Source: Phycisphaerales bacterium | GTDB taxonomy: Bacteria; Planctomycetota; UBA1135; UBA2386 | Assembly (NCBI GenBank): GCA_020247305.1 | Contig: JADCJE010000032.1 | Span: 1 to 64,000, forward strand | Reading direction: 5' to 3' | Length of the DNA: 64,000 nt | The notes under the pieces: model-generated | What the model was told of the DNA's origin: nothing | The model's input: only the letters and a program-made list of their open reading frames with translations | Database searches by the model: none | Shown: in pieces, positions 42,146-49,488 of the stretch | Position numbering within the stretch: position 1 is the first letter of the stretch | Layout of the letters: each line of letters starts with the position of its first letter | Position numbers and translations under genes: made by a program

Positions 42146-43009
42146 GTGCCGCTGCGTGTGTTGATCTTCGGTCCGGGCCGCGTCGGCGTGGCCTTCGCCC
42201 GCCGGTTGCGCGCTGCCGGCTGCGACGTGCTGGGCTTCGTTGGTCGCGATGCCGTGCGCACGCGCGCGGCGGTGGACGCCACGGGAATCGGTGCGCCGTG
42301 CGGCGCCGGTGACCACGCGCGCGCGCACGTCGTCGTGTTCGCCGTCGGCGACAGCGACCTCGCCGGCGCCGTCGCTGGCGCCGTGGCCGCGGCGCCGCCG
42401 CGACCCTGCAGCCTGTGGCTGCACACCAGCGGCCGGCACGGCTTGGAGGTGTTCGCCGGGATCCCGGGCATCCGACGCGGCGCGCTGCATCCGGCGGCCC
42501 CAGTCCCCGTGCCGGCCGCGACCGTCGATCCGCTGACCGGTGCGGCTGGCGTCTGCGTCGGCGACGTGCGCAGCATGCGCCTGCTGCACGGCCTCTGCCG
42601 CCGGCTCGGGCTGACGCCGGTCGCTGGTCACGGTGGCGATCGCAGCCTGTACCACGCCGCCTGTGCGCTCGCCGCCAATGGCCTGACCGGCCTGTTCGCG
42701 GCCGCCGCCGACGCGGTCCGCGCCTCGGGTGTGGTCGGCGGCGCAGACGCGGACGCGGTCGTGCTTGGCCTGATGCGCGGCGCGCTCGCGGCGTGCGCCG
42801 CAGACGGTCCCGTCGCGGCGCTCACCGGCGCGGTCCGGCGCGGCGATGCCGCGGCCGTGGCGGCGCACCTGCGGGCGCTGCGTGCGCAGCAGCAGGCGGC
42901 CGTGCCCGTCTACCTCGCGACAGCGGGAGCGGCCTTGGCGCTGGCGCGGACGGCTGGGCTGCCGCCGGATGCCGCAGCCGCCGTCGCGGCGGTGCTCGCA
43001 GGCGGTTGA
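42146..43009 (+). CDS. Rossmann-fold/DUF2520 oxidoreductase-like protein
   Basis: A 287-residue protein with an N-terminal NAD(P)-binding fold (VLIFGPGRVGVAFARRL, residues 5-21) and the dimeric helical DUF2520 domain in the C-terminal half (YHAACALAANGLTGLFAAAADAV). The architecture resembles ketopantoate- or F420-type reductases, but the family has no established substrate. The 148 bases before it contain only the TACGAT element and an open frame with no family resemblance. It precedes the aroD-aroE gene by 69 bases; co-transcription is uncertain. Confidence 0.8.
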   Translation: MPLRVLIFGPGRVGVAFARRLRAAGCDVLGFVGRDAVRTRAAVDATGIGAPCGAGDHARAHVVVFAVGDSDLAGAVAGAVAAAPPRPCSLWLHTSGRHGLEVFAGIPGIRRGALHPAAPVPVPAATVDPLTGAAGVCVGDVRSMRLLHGLCRRLGLTPVAGHGGDRSLYHAACALAANGLTGLFAAAADAVRASGVVGGADADAVVLGLMRGALAACAADGPVAALTGAVRRGDAAAVAAHLRALRAQQQAAVPVYLATAGAALALARTAGLPPDAAAAVAAVLAGG

Positions 43010-43078
43010 GCCGGCGCGCTCGCGCGGCCGGAGGTCCATTGCCTCGCGCCGCCGCAGCGGCGACGCTCTGCGCTGGTC

Positions 43079-44575
43079 ATGGCCCGCATCGTCGCCAGCA
43101 TCTTCGCCGAGTCGCGGGATCAGGTCGTGCGCGCCGCAGCCAAGGCGGCCATGGCCGGCGCGGACTGGTTGGAACTGCGCCTCGATCGCTGGCAGCGCGG
43201 CGACCTGACGTCGCTGTTCCGCGACCTTCGGCTGCCCGCGTTGGTCGCCTGCCGCACGCCGGAGGACGGCGGCCACTACCGCGGCACGCTCGCCGAGCGC
43301 CGCGAACTGCTGTCGGCGGCGCTCGACGCCGGCGCCCAGGGCATCGATCTCGAAGGTTGGGAGGCATGGCAGCCGCCGGCGGGGCGGTCGCGCTTGCGGT
43401 TGCGCATCCGCTCGTTCCACAGCTTCACTGGCGTGCCGAAGGAGTTGGACGCGATCCGCGCCAAGCTGCACGCCAATCCGGGGCAGATCGCCAAGATCGT
43501 CGTCACCACGCACGATCTCGCCGACGCGGCGCCGGTGTTCGACCTGCTGCGTGCCACGGACCAGCGCGAGCAGCCGACGGTCGCCTTCGCGCTCGGGCGG
43601 ACGGCGTGGCCGACGCGCTTGCTGGCGGCGGTGATGGGGGCCCCGCTCGTCTACGGCCGCGTCGACGACGGCGAGGAGGCGACGGCGCCAGGCCAGCCGT
43701 CGGTTGCGCTGCTGCACGGGCTGTTCCGTGCGCGCGAACTCGGCCCCGACACCAAGGTCTTCGGCGTGCTCGGCAATCCCGCGCTGCCATCGCTCGGGCC
43801 GTGGCTGCACAACCGGATCTGCCGGCGGCTGGGCGTCGACGCGATCTACCTGCCGTTCGAGACGTCGCGGCCCGAGGCCGTCGTCGAGATGCTGCAGCGC
43901 GCCAACCTGCGCGGCGTGTCGGTGACCGCGCCGCACAAGGGCGCCATGGCGGCGCGGTGCCGCGAGATCGACGACGACGCCAAGGCCGCTGACGCCGTCA
44001 ACACCGTGGTCTTCGACGGCGACGGCCGGTGGAGCGGCCACAACACCGACGTGGCCGGCGTGCTGGAGGCGCTCGCCGGCGCCGGCGTCGCGCACGGTGA
44101 CGGTCGCACGGCATGCGTGCTCGGCGCCGGGGGCGCTGCCCGCGCCGGCGCTGCGGCCCTCGCGCGGCTCGGCTTCGCGGTGACGATCCTGGCGCGTTCA
44201 CTCGACGCCATCAGGCCGTATGCCGCGGCGCACGGCTTCCAGCTCGCCAGCATGTCGGCGGCCGTGCTCGGCGCACTCGCGCCGGCGGTCGTGGTGCAGG
44301 CGACTCCGGTCGGCACGCGGGGCCGCGACGGCGAGGACCGCCTCGTGCCCGAGTGGCGGCCGGCCAAGGACTGCGTCGTGATGGACATGGTCTACCAACC
44401 GCGGCGCACGCGTTTCCTCCAGGACGCCGAAGCCGCGGGTGCGCGCACGGTCGACGGTCTGGCGATGTTCCTGGCGCAGGCGAGCGCGCAGGCGCGCTGG
44501 TTCAACGGCAAGCACGCGCCAGCCGACGGGCTGGCGCGTCTACTGGCCGGCGCGCCGGCGCTGACGGCTGGCTGA
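43079..44575 (+). CDS. aroDE: Fused 3-dehydroquinate dehydratase (type I) and shikimate dehydrogenase
   Basis: A 498-residue bifunctional shikimate-pathway enzyme. Residues 1-215 are a type I dehydroquinase barrel, with Schiff-base Lys139 (QIAKIVVTTH), catalytic His114 (RSFHSFTG) and substrate-binding ELRLDRW. Residues 225-498 are shikimate dehydrogenase: HN in PWLHN, VTAPHK (Lys287), GHNTD (Asp324) and the NADP motif GAGGAARA near 345. The usual first SDH motif is altered to GNPALPSLGPWLHN but keeps its Ser and Asn. The fusion is known in plants, chlamydiae and planctomycetes and converts dehydroquinate to shikimate in the cytoplasm. Confidence 0.92.
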   Translation: MARIVASIFAESRDQVVRAAAKAAMAGADWLELRLDRWQRGDLTSLFRDLRLPALVACRTPEDGGHYRGTLAERRELLSAALDAGAQGIDLEGWEAWQPPAGRSRLRLRIRSFHSFTGVPKELDAIRAKLHANPGQIAKIVVTTHDLADAAPVFDLLRATDQREQPTVAFALGRTAWPTRLLAAVMGAPLVYGRVDDGEEATAPGQPSVALLHGLFRARELGPDTKVFGVLGNPALPSLGPWLHNRICRRLGVDAIYLPFETSRPEAVVEMLQRANLRGVSVTAPHKGAMAARCREIDDDAKAADAVNTVVFDGDGRWSGHNTDVAGVLEALAGAGVAHGDGRTACVLGAGGAARAGAAALARLGFAVTILARSLDAIRPYAAAHGFQLASMSAAVLGALAPAVVVQATPVGTRGRDGEDRLVPEWRPAKDCVVMDMVYQPRRTRFLQDAEAAGARTVDGLAMFLAQASAQARWFNGKHAPADGLARLLAGAPALTAG

Positions 44576-44602
44576 GGGCGGCGGAATGCAGCGGCGATCG
44601 GC

Positions 44603-44608
44603 TATCCT
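44603..44608 (+). promoter_or_regulatory. TATCCT -10-like element before the sigma/kinase operon
   Basis: GCTATCCT lies seven bases before the ATG of the 23-codon upstream ORF at 44616, the same arrangement as at 5516. Confidence 0.45.
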
Positions 44609-44615
44609 CCGGCCG

Positions 44616-44687
44616 ATGACCGATGGCACGGAATCTGGCGGTGGCAGCGCCGCGGCGCGGTGGGCGCCGCTGGCGGGGGCGGCCTGA
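44616..44687 (+). CDS. 23-codon upstream ORF coupled to the sigma-factor gene
   Basis: A short frame encoding MTDGTESGGGSAAARWAPLAGAA. It begins seven bases after a TATCCT element, and its stop overlaps the sigma-factor ATG as TGATG (44685-44689). It looks like a leaderless entry point that delivers ribosomes to the sigma-factor start, which has no good Shine-Dalgarno of its own. The peptide has no recognisable function. It is too short for codon statistics, so it remains a proposal; the alternative is an N-terminal GTG (44660) for the sigma factor. Confidence 0.45.
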   Translation: MTDGTESGGGSAAARWAPLAGAA

Positions 44688-45280
44688 TGGACCGCTCCGA
44701 CGAAGCCCTGGAAGCGGCGCTGCGCGCCGGCGAGGACGCCGCGCTCGGTCTGCTGTTCGACCGCCTGCGCGAACGCCTGCACCGCATGGTGCACTTCCGG
44801 CTCGATCCTCGCCTCGTCGGTCGCCTCGACGCCGACGACGTGCTGCAGGAGGCGTTTCTGGAGGCCGGCAAACGCCTCGGGGCATTCCGCGCCGACGACA
44901 AGCCGTTCCTCGTGTGGATCCGGTTGATCACGCAGCAGACGATGATCGACCTGCATCGCAAGCACCTCGGGGCGAAGATGCGCAGCGCCGGCCGCGAGGT
45001 GCTGGCCCCCGCGAGCGGCGCGATCTCCGGCTTCTTCGTCGGGACGATGACGTCGCCGAGCGGCGCCGTGATGCGCGAGGAGCTGCGGGCGCGCGTCGAG
45101 GCGGCGCTGGCCAGCATGGACGAGATCGACCGCGAGGTCCTGCTGCTCCGCCACTTCGAGGAGTTGTCCAACAAGGAGGCCGCGGCGGTCCTCGGCATCC
45201 AGGAGAACGCCGCCAGCAACCGATACGTGCGGGCGCTGACTCGCCTCAAGGGCCATCTCGGCGACATCGGGCTGCAATGA
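44687..45280 (+). CDS. ECF-family RNA polymerase sigma factor (planctomycete type)
   Basis: A 197-residue sigma-70-family protein. Region 2 covers residues 15-95 (LVGRLDADDVLQEAFLEAGKRL; FLVWIRLITQQTMIDLHRK), and region 4 covers 130-195 with the helix-turn-helix FEELSNKEAAAVLGIQENAASNRYVRALTRLK. A long linker (95-130) separates them. The stop overlaps the kinase start (ATGA). Sigma factors of this kind beside Ser/Thr kinases are a hallmark of planctomycetes, and the kinase probably controls sigma activity by phosphorylation. Confidence 0.9.
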   Translation: MDRSDEALEAALRAGEDAALGLLFDRLRERLHRMVHFRLDPRLVGRLDADDVLQEAFLEAGKRLGAFRADDKPFLVWIRLITQQTMIDLHRKHLGAKMRSAGREVLAPASGAISGFFVGTMTSPSGAVMREELRARVEAALASMDEIDREVLLLRHFEELSNKEAAAVLGIQENAASNRYVRALTRLKGHLGDIGLQ

Positions 45281-48033
45281 CCTCGGACGACGCGACCGTG
45301 CCGCGGGATCCGGTCGACCTGCTGGTCGAGCGCTTCCTGGAGCGACGTCGCAGCGAGCCGCAGTTGTCGGTGGCCGATTTCGCGCGCGAGCATCCGAGCC
45401 ACGAAACGATCCTGCTCGACCTGCTGCCGACCATCGTCGCGCTCGAACAGCACAAGCGGGATCGCGCCTCCAGCGGCAGTTCCGGCCGGCGCGCGACGGT
45501 GCCGCAGCTCGAACGGCTCGGCGACTTCCGCATCGTCCGCGAGATCGGCCGCGGCGGCATGGGCGTGGTCTTCGAAGCGGTGCAGGAGGCGCTCGGTCGC
45601 AAGGTCGCGCTCAAGGTCCTGCCGCAGTCGGGCCTGCTGACCGGCAACCAACTCGAGCGCTTCCGCCGCGAGGCCCAGATCGCCGCGCAGTTGCACCACA
45701 GCAACATCGTCCCGGTGTTCGGCAGCGGCGAGAGCGACGGGTACCACTGGTACGCGATGCAGTTCATCGACGGCCAGGGGCTCGATGGCTGGCGGCGAAC
45801 GCAAGCCGAGCAGCCGCCGAAGGGGCCGGGGGCTTGGCGCACCCGTGCCCGGTTCGTCGCGCGGCTGGGCGTGCAGGCGGCGAGCGCGCTGCACCACGCG
45901 CATTCGCTCGGCACGCTGCACCGCGACGTCAAGCCGGGCAACCTGCTGCTGCAGGGCGTCGACCACCTCTGGGTGACGGACTTCGGCCTCGCCAAGGCGC
46001 TCGAGGCCGACAGCCTGACGCATTCGGGCGACCTGCTCGGCACGCTGCAGTACATGGCGCCGGAGCAGTTCGCCGGCCAGTACGACGTGTGCAGCGAGGT
46101 CTACGCGCTCGGCGTCACGCTGTACGAGATGGTCACGTTGCAGCCGGCCTTCGTCGGCGGCTCGCGCAGCGAGCTGATGGAGCGCATCCGGCAGCACCGG
46201 CTGGAGCCGGTTCGCCGCGTGTGTCCGGACCTGCCGATCGACCTCGCGGTCATCATCGGCAAGGCGTGCGCCCGCGATCCACGCGACCGCTATGCCGATT
46301 GCGCGGCGCTCGCGCGCGACCTGCAGGCGTTCCTCGACGATCGCCCGGTCGAGGCCCGGCCGTTGTCGAACGTGGCGCAAGTCTGGCGCTGGTGCCGGCG
46401 CAACCGGCTCACGGCCGCCATGGCGGCCTCGACCCTGCTCGCTTTGGTGGTCGCCGGCGTCATCGGCTGGATCGGCTACGTCGGCACGCAGCAGGCGCTG
46501 GCGCGGGCGGCACAGGAGTCGGAGCGCGCCGAGCGCAACCTGGAACTGACGCTCGCCGCCTTCGGCCGCGTGTTCGACGGGCTCGTCGGCCTCGACCCGA
46601 CGCTCTCGCTGCACGAGGACGAGGAGACGGGCGAAGCGACGGTGCTGGTGCGCAGCGTCGATCCGCGCGACGTCGCCCTGCTGCAGGAGATGCTCGCGTT
46701 CTACGACCGCTTCGCGGCGCAGAACGAGGGCAACGTGGCGCTGCGCTTCGAGACGGCGCGCGCGTGCTGGCGGGTCGCCGCCATCCATGCCCGCCTCGGA
46801 TCGCCGGACAACCTGGAGGCGGCAGCGAAGGCCTATGGCCTCGCGCTGGCCCATCTCGCGGCCATCGGCAACCGCGACGTGCGCCGCGAACGCGCCACGG
46901 TGTTGGTGGAGTCGGCGCAGTTGGCCCGCCGGCGCGGCGAGTCTGAGGCCGCGCGCCGCACGCTGGGCGAAGCGCTGCAGTTGGTCGAGGGCTACGCGGC
47001 CGATGGCGGTCGCGCCGCCCGATTGGAACTGGCGAAGGTTCACTACCTGCTCGCCACGGACCTGCCGGGCAACCGCAGGCCGCCGTTCGGTCCCGGCGGC
47101 CGCGGCGCCGAGTTCGATCGCGACCGCGAGCGTGAACGTCTGCCCGCCATCCGGGAGCACCTCGCGAAGGCGACTGGACTCGTCGACGGCGTCCTCGCCG
47201 AGGATCCGCAATCGGCCGATGCGCAGTCGCTGCGCGCCCGCGTCTTGCTGTCGACGTCCCGTTTCGCGCGTCGCTCCGAACCGGGGCGCGGCGACGGCGA
47301 TCGCGACAAGGCCCAGGCGGCGGCGATCGAGGCCTTGCGCGCCGTCGTCGCGAACCACCCCGAACGCGACGACGACCGCTTCGCGCTGTGCCGCGTGCTG
47401 CTGGAACCGTCGCGGCGCGACGATGGCCCGCGTGGGGCGCGCGAAGCGTCGACGCCTGATGCCGGGCTGCTCCGGGAAGCGGTCGGGCACGCGAGGTCGC
47501 TGGCTGCTCGGCAACCGTCGTTCCGCGAGTACCAACGGGTGCTGGCGCAATCCTGTTCGGCGCTCGGTCGCGCGCTCGCCGGCCGCGGCGACGCCGGGGA
47601 AGGCGACGCAGCCCGCAAGGCGCGGTTGTTGGAGGCCGAGTCCGTGCTGCTGGAGGCGCTGCGGGCCGAGGAGAAGCTCGGCCCCGATGCCGCCCCCGTC
47701 GATCGCGCGCTGTTGGTGCAGAACCTGCAGACCCGTCGCGCGCTCGTCGCCGTCTACGAGGCGCAGGGCCGCCGCGACGACGTCCGCTCGCAGGTGACGG
47801 CGATGCTCGGTCGCCTGGAGGCGCTCCTCGGCGAGCGCGCCAACCTGCCGCGCATCGGCGAACTGCTGCAATCGCGGCCGGGCGCGCCGGACGGCGGCGG
47901 CCTGCGCGAGCAACTGCGCGGCGTGATCGAACGCGCGGGAGACCCGGCGCTGGCCGAACGGCTGCGCGCATTGATCGCGCGCTTGCCGGCGCGCGACGAC
48001 GGGCCGCCGCCGGACGGTCGACGCGGTCGCTGA
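45277..48033 (+). CDS. Membrane Ser/Thr protein kinase with helical C-terminal domain
   Basis: A 918-residue Hanks-type kinase. Residues 1-78 are a helical N-terminal region. The kinase domain spans 83-350, with glycine loop GRGGMGVVF (91-99), ATP-binding Lys113, catalytic HRDVKPGN (Asp217), DFG Asp235 and MAPEQF (260-265). A single transmembrane helix lies at about 378-402. The outer part (405-918) consists of antiparallel helices with TPR-like periodicity (ALRFETARACWRVAAIHARLG; ARRTLGEALQLVEGYA). It is coupled to the sigma factor by ATGA and probably transmits an envelope or periplasmic signal. Confidence 0.92.
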   Translation: MTSDDATVPRDPVDLLVERFLERRRSEPQLSVADFAREHPSHETILLDLLPTIVALEQHKRDRASSGSSGRRATVPQLERLGDFRIVREIGRGGMGVVFEAVQEALGRKVALKVLPQSGLLTGNQLERFRREAQIAAQLHHSNIVPVFGSGESDGYHWYAMQFIDGQGLDGWRRTQAEQPPKGPGAWRTRARFVARLGVQAASALHHAHSLGTLHRDVKPGNLLLQGVDHLWVTDFGLAKALEADSLTHSGDLLGTLQYMAPEQFAGQYDVCSEVYALGVTLYEMVTLQPAFVGGSRSELMERIRQHRLEPVRRVCPDLPIDLAVIIGKACARDPRDRYADCAALARDLQAFLDDRPVEARPLSNVAQVWRWCRRNRLTAAMAASTLLALVVAGVIGWIGYVGTQQALARAAQESERAERNLELTLAAFGRVFDGLVGLDPTLSLHEDEETGEATVLVRSVDPRDVALLQEMLAFYDRFAAQNEGNVALRFETARACWRVAAIHARLGSPDNLEAAAKAYGLALAHLAAIGNRDVRRERATVLVESAQLARRRGESEAARRTLGEALQLVEGYAADGGRAARLELAKVHYLLATDLPGNRRPPFGPGGRGAEFDRDRERERLPAIREHLAKATGLVDGVLAEDPQSADAQSLRARVLLSTSRFARRSEPGRGDGDRDKAQAAAIEALRAVVANHPERDDDRFALCRVLLEPSRRDDGPRGAREASTPDAGLLREAVGHARSLAARQPSFREYQRVLAQSCSALGRALAGRGDAGEGDAARKARLLEAESVLLEALRAEEKLGPDAAPVDRALLVQNLQTRRALVAVYEAQGRRDDVRSQVTAMLGRLEALLGERANLPRIGELLQSRPGAPDGGGLREQLRGVIERAGDPALAERLRALIARLPARDDGPPPDGRRGR

Positions 48034-48072
48034 CGCCGCCGCCCGGTTCGTCCCGCCAGCGGCCTGCGCGCC

Positions 48073-49485
48073 TCAGGCCAGGATCGCGCGCGCGACCTTG
48101 CCCTCGACGTCGGTCAGGCGGAAGTCGCGCCCGGCGTGGCGGTAGGTGAGGCGCTCGTGGTCGAGGCCCAGCAGGTGCAGCAGCGTGGCGTGCAGGTCGT
48201 GCACGTGCATGCGGTCGGTCGCCGCGTAGTAGCCGTAGTCGTCGGTGCCGCCATGGCTGATGCCCTCGCGCACGCCGCCGCCGGCGAGGAAGTGCGTGAA
48301 GGCGTGCGGATTGTGGTCGCGGCCGGTGCCGCCTTCGCTGGTCGGTGTGCGGCCGAACTCGCCGCCCCACCAGACCAGGGTGTCCTCCAGCAGCCCGCGC
48401 TGTTCGAGGTCGGTGATGAGCGCCGCGATCGGCTGGTCCACCTCGGCGGCGTTGCGCCGGTGGTCGGGTTCCAGGTTGCCGTGTTGGTCCCACTTGTAGC
48501 TGTGGGTGACCTGGACGAAGCGCACGCCCGCCTCCAGCAGGCGGCGCGCCATCAGGCACTGCCGACCGAAGTTGGCGGTGCGCTGGTCCTCCAGGCCGTA
48601 CTGGCGCTTCGTCGCCGCCGTCTCCGTGTCGACGCCGAGCACGCCAGGCGCCTCCATCTGCATGCGGAAGGCGAGCTCGAACGACTGGATGCGGGCGTCG
48701 AGCACGTCGTCGCCGGGGCGCGCCGCGGCGTGCTCGCCGTTGAGGTCCTGCAGCAGGTCCAGCATGCGCCGCTGGCGGCCAACGGGCATCTCGCCGTGCA
48801 GGTGGCGCACCGCCGCTTGCGAACTCGGCACGCTGGCGTTGCCGAGCGGCGTGCCCTGGTAGACCGCCGGCAGGAAGGCGCTGCTCCAGTTGTTGACGCC
48901 GCCGTGGCCGAGCGTCGGGCAGATGGTCACGAAGCCGGGCAGGTTCTGGTTCTCGCTGCCGAGCCCGTAGATCGCCCAGCTGCCGATCGACGGCCGCACG
49001 AACGTGTCGCTGCCGGTGTGGATCTTCAGCAGCGCGCCGCCGTGGGCGTCATTGCTGCCGTGCAGGCCCTTGAGGAAGCACAGTTTGTCGACTACCGAGG
49101 CGATGTGGGGGAAGATCTCGCTGACCCATTGGCCGCTCGCGCCGTGCTGCCGGAACGCGTAGGGCGAACGCATCAGGTTGCCGGTTTCGGCGAAGGTCAC
49201 GCGCGGCTTGGGGAACGGCAGCGGCTTGCCGTGGTCGCGCTGCAGCAGCGGCTTGTAGTCAAACGTGTCGATGTGCGACGGCCCGCCGTGCATGAACAGG
49301 AACACGACGCGCTTGGCGCGCGGCGCGAAATGCGGCAGCCGCGGGCGCAGGTCGTCGCCCTTCGGCGCGGCGCCGGCGCGCAGCAGGTCGCCGAGCGCGA
49401 GCGCGCCGAAGCCGCAGGCCGACTGCTGCAGCAGGCGGCGGCGCGAAGGATCGATGCCCGGTCCTGGGCGACGGCGGTTCGGCAT
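48073..49485 (-). CDS. Tat-exported DUF1501 protein (sulfatase-like fold)
   Basis: A 470-residue protein with a twin-arginine-type leader (SRRRLLQQSACGFGALALG, residues 14-32). The DUF1501 core follows: KRVVFLFMHGGPSHIDTFD, GSWAIYGLGSENQNLPGFV, and WWGGEFGRTPTSEGGTGRDHNP with metal-ligand-like Asp/His residues as in alkaline-phosphatase/sulfatase folds. These proteins occur by the dozen in planctomycetes, nearly always beside DUF1549/DUF1553 proteins, as here (three-base gap). The biochemical role is not established. Confidence 0.9.
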   Translation of the reverse strand: MPNRRRPGPGIDPSRRRLLQQSACGFGALALGDLLRAGAAPKGDDLRPRLPHFAPRAKRVVFLFMHGGPSHIDTFDYKPLLQRDHGKPLPFPKPRVTFAETGNLMRSPYAFRQHGASGQWVSEIFPHIASVVDKLCFLKGLHGSNDAHGGALLKIHTGSDTFVRPSIGSWAIYGLGSENQNLPGFVTICPTLGHGGVNNWSSAFLPAVYQGTPLGNASVPSSQAAVRHLHGEMPVGRQRRMLDLLQDLNGEHAAARPGDDVLDARIQSFELAFRMQMEAPGVLGVDTETAATKRQYGLEDQRTANFGRQCLMARRLLEAGVRFVQVTHSYKWDQHGNLEPDHRRNAAEVDQPIAALITDLEQRGLLEDTLVWWGGEFGRTPTSEGGTGRDHNPHAFTHFLAGGGVREGISHGGTDDYGYYAATDRMHVHDLHATLLHLLGLDHERLTYRHAGRDFRLTDVEGKVARAILA

Positions 49486-49488
49486 GGC

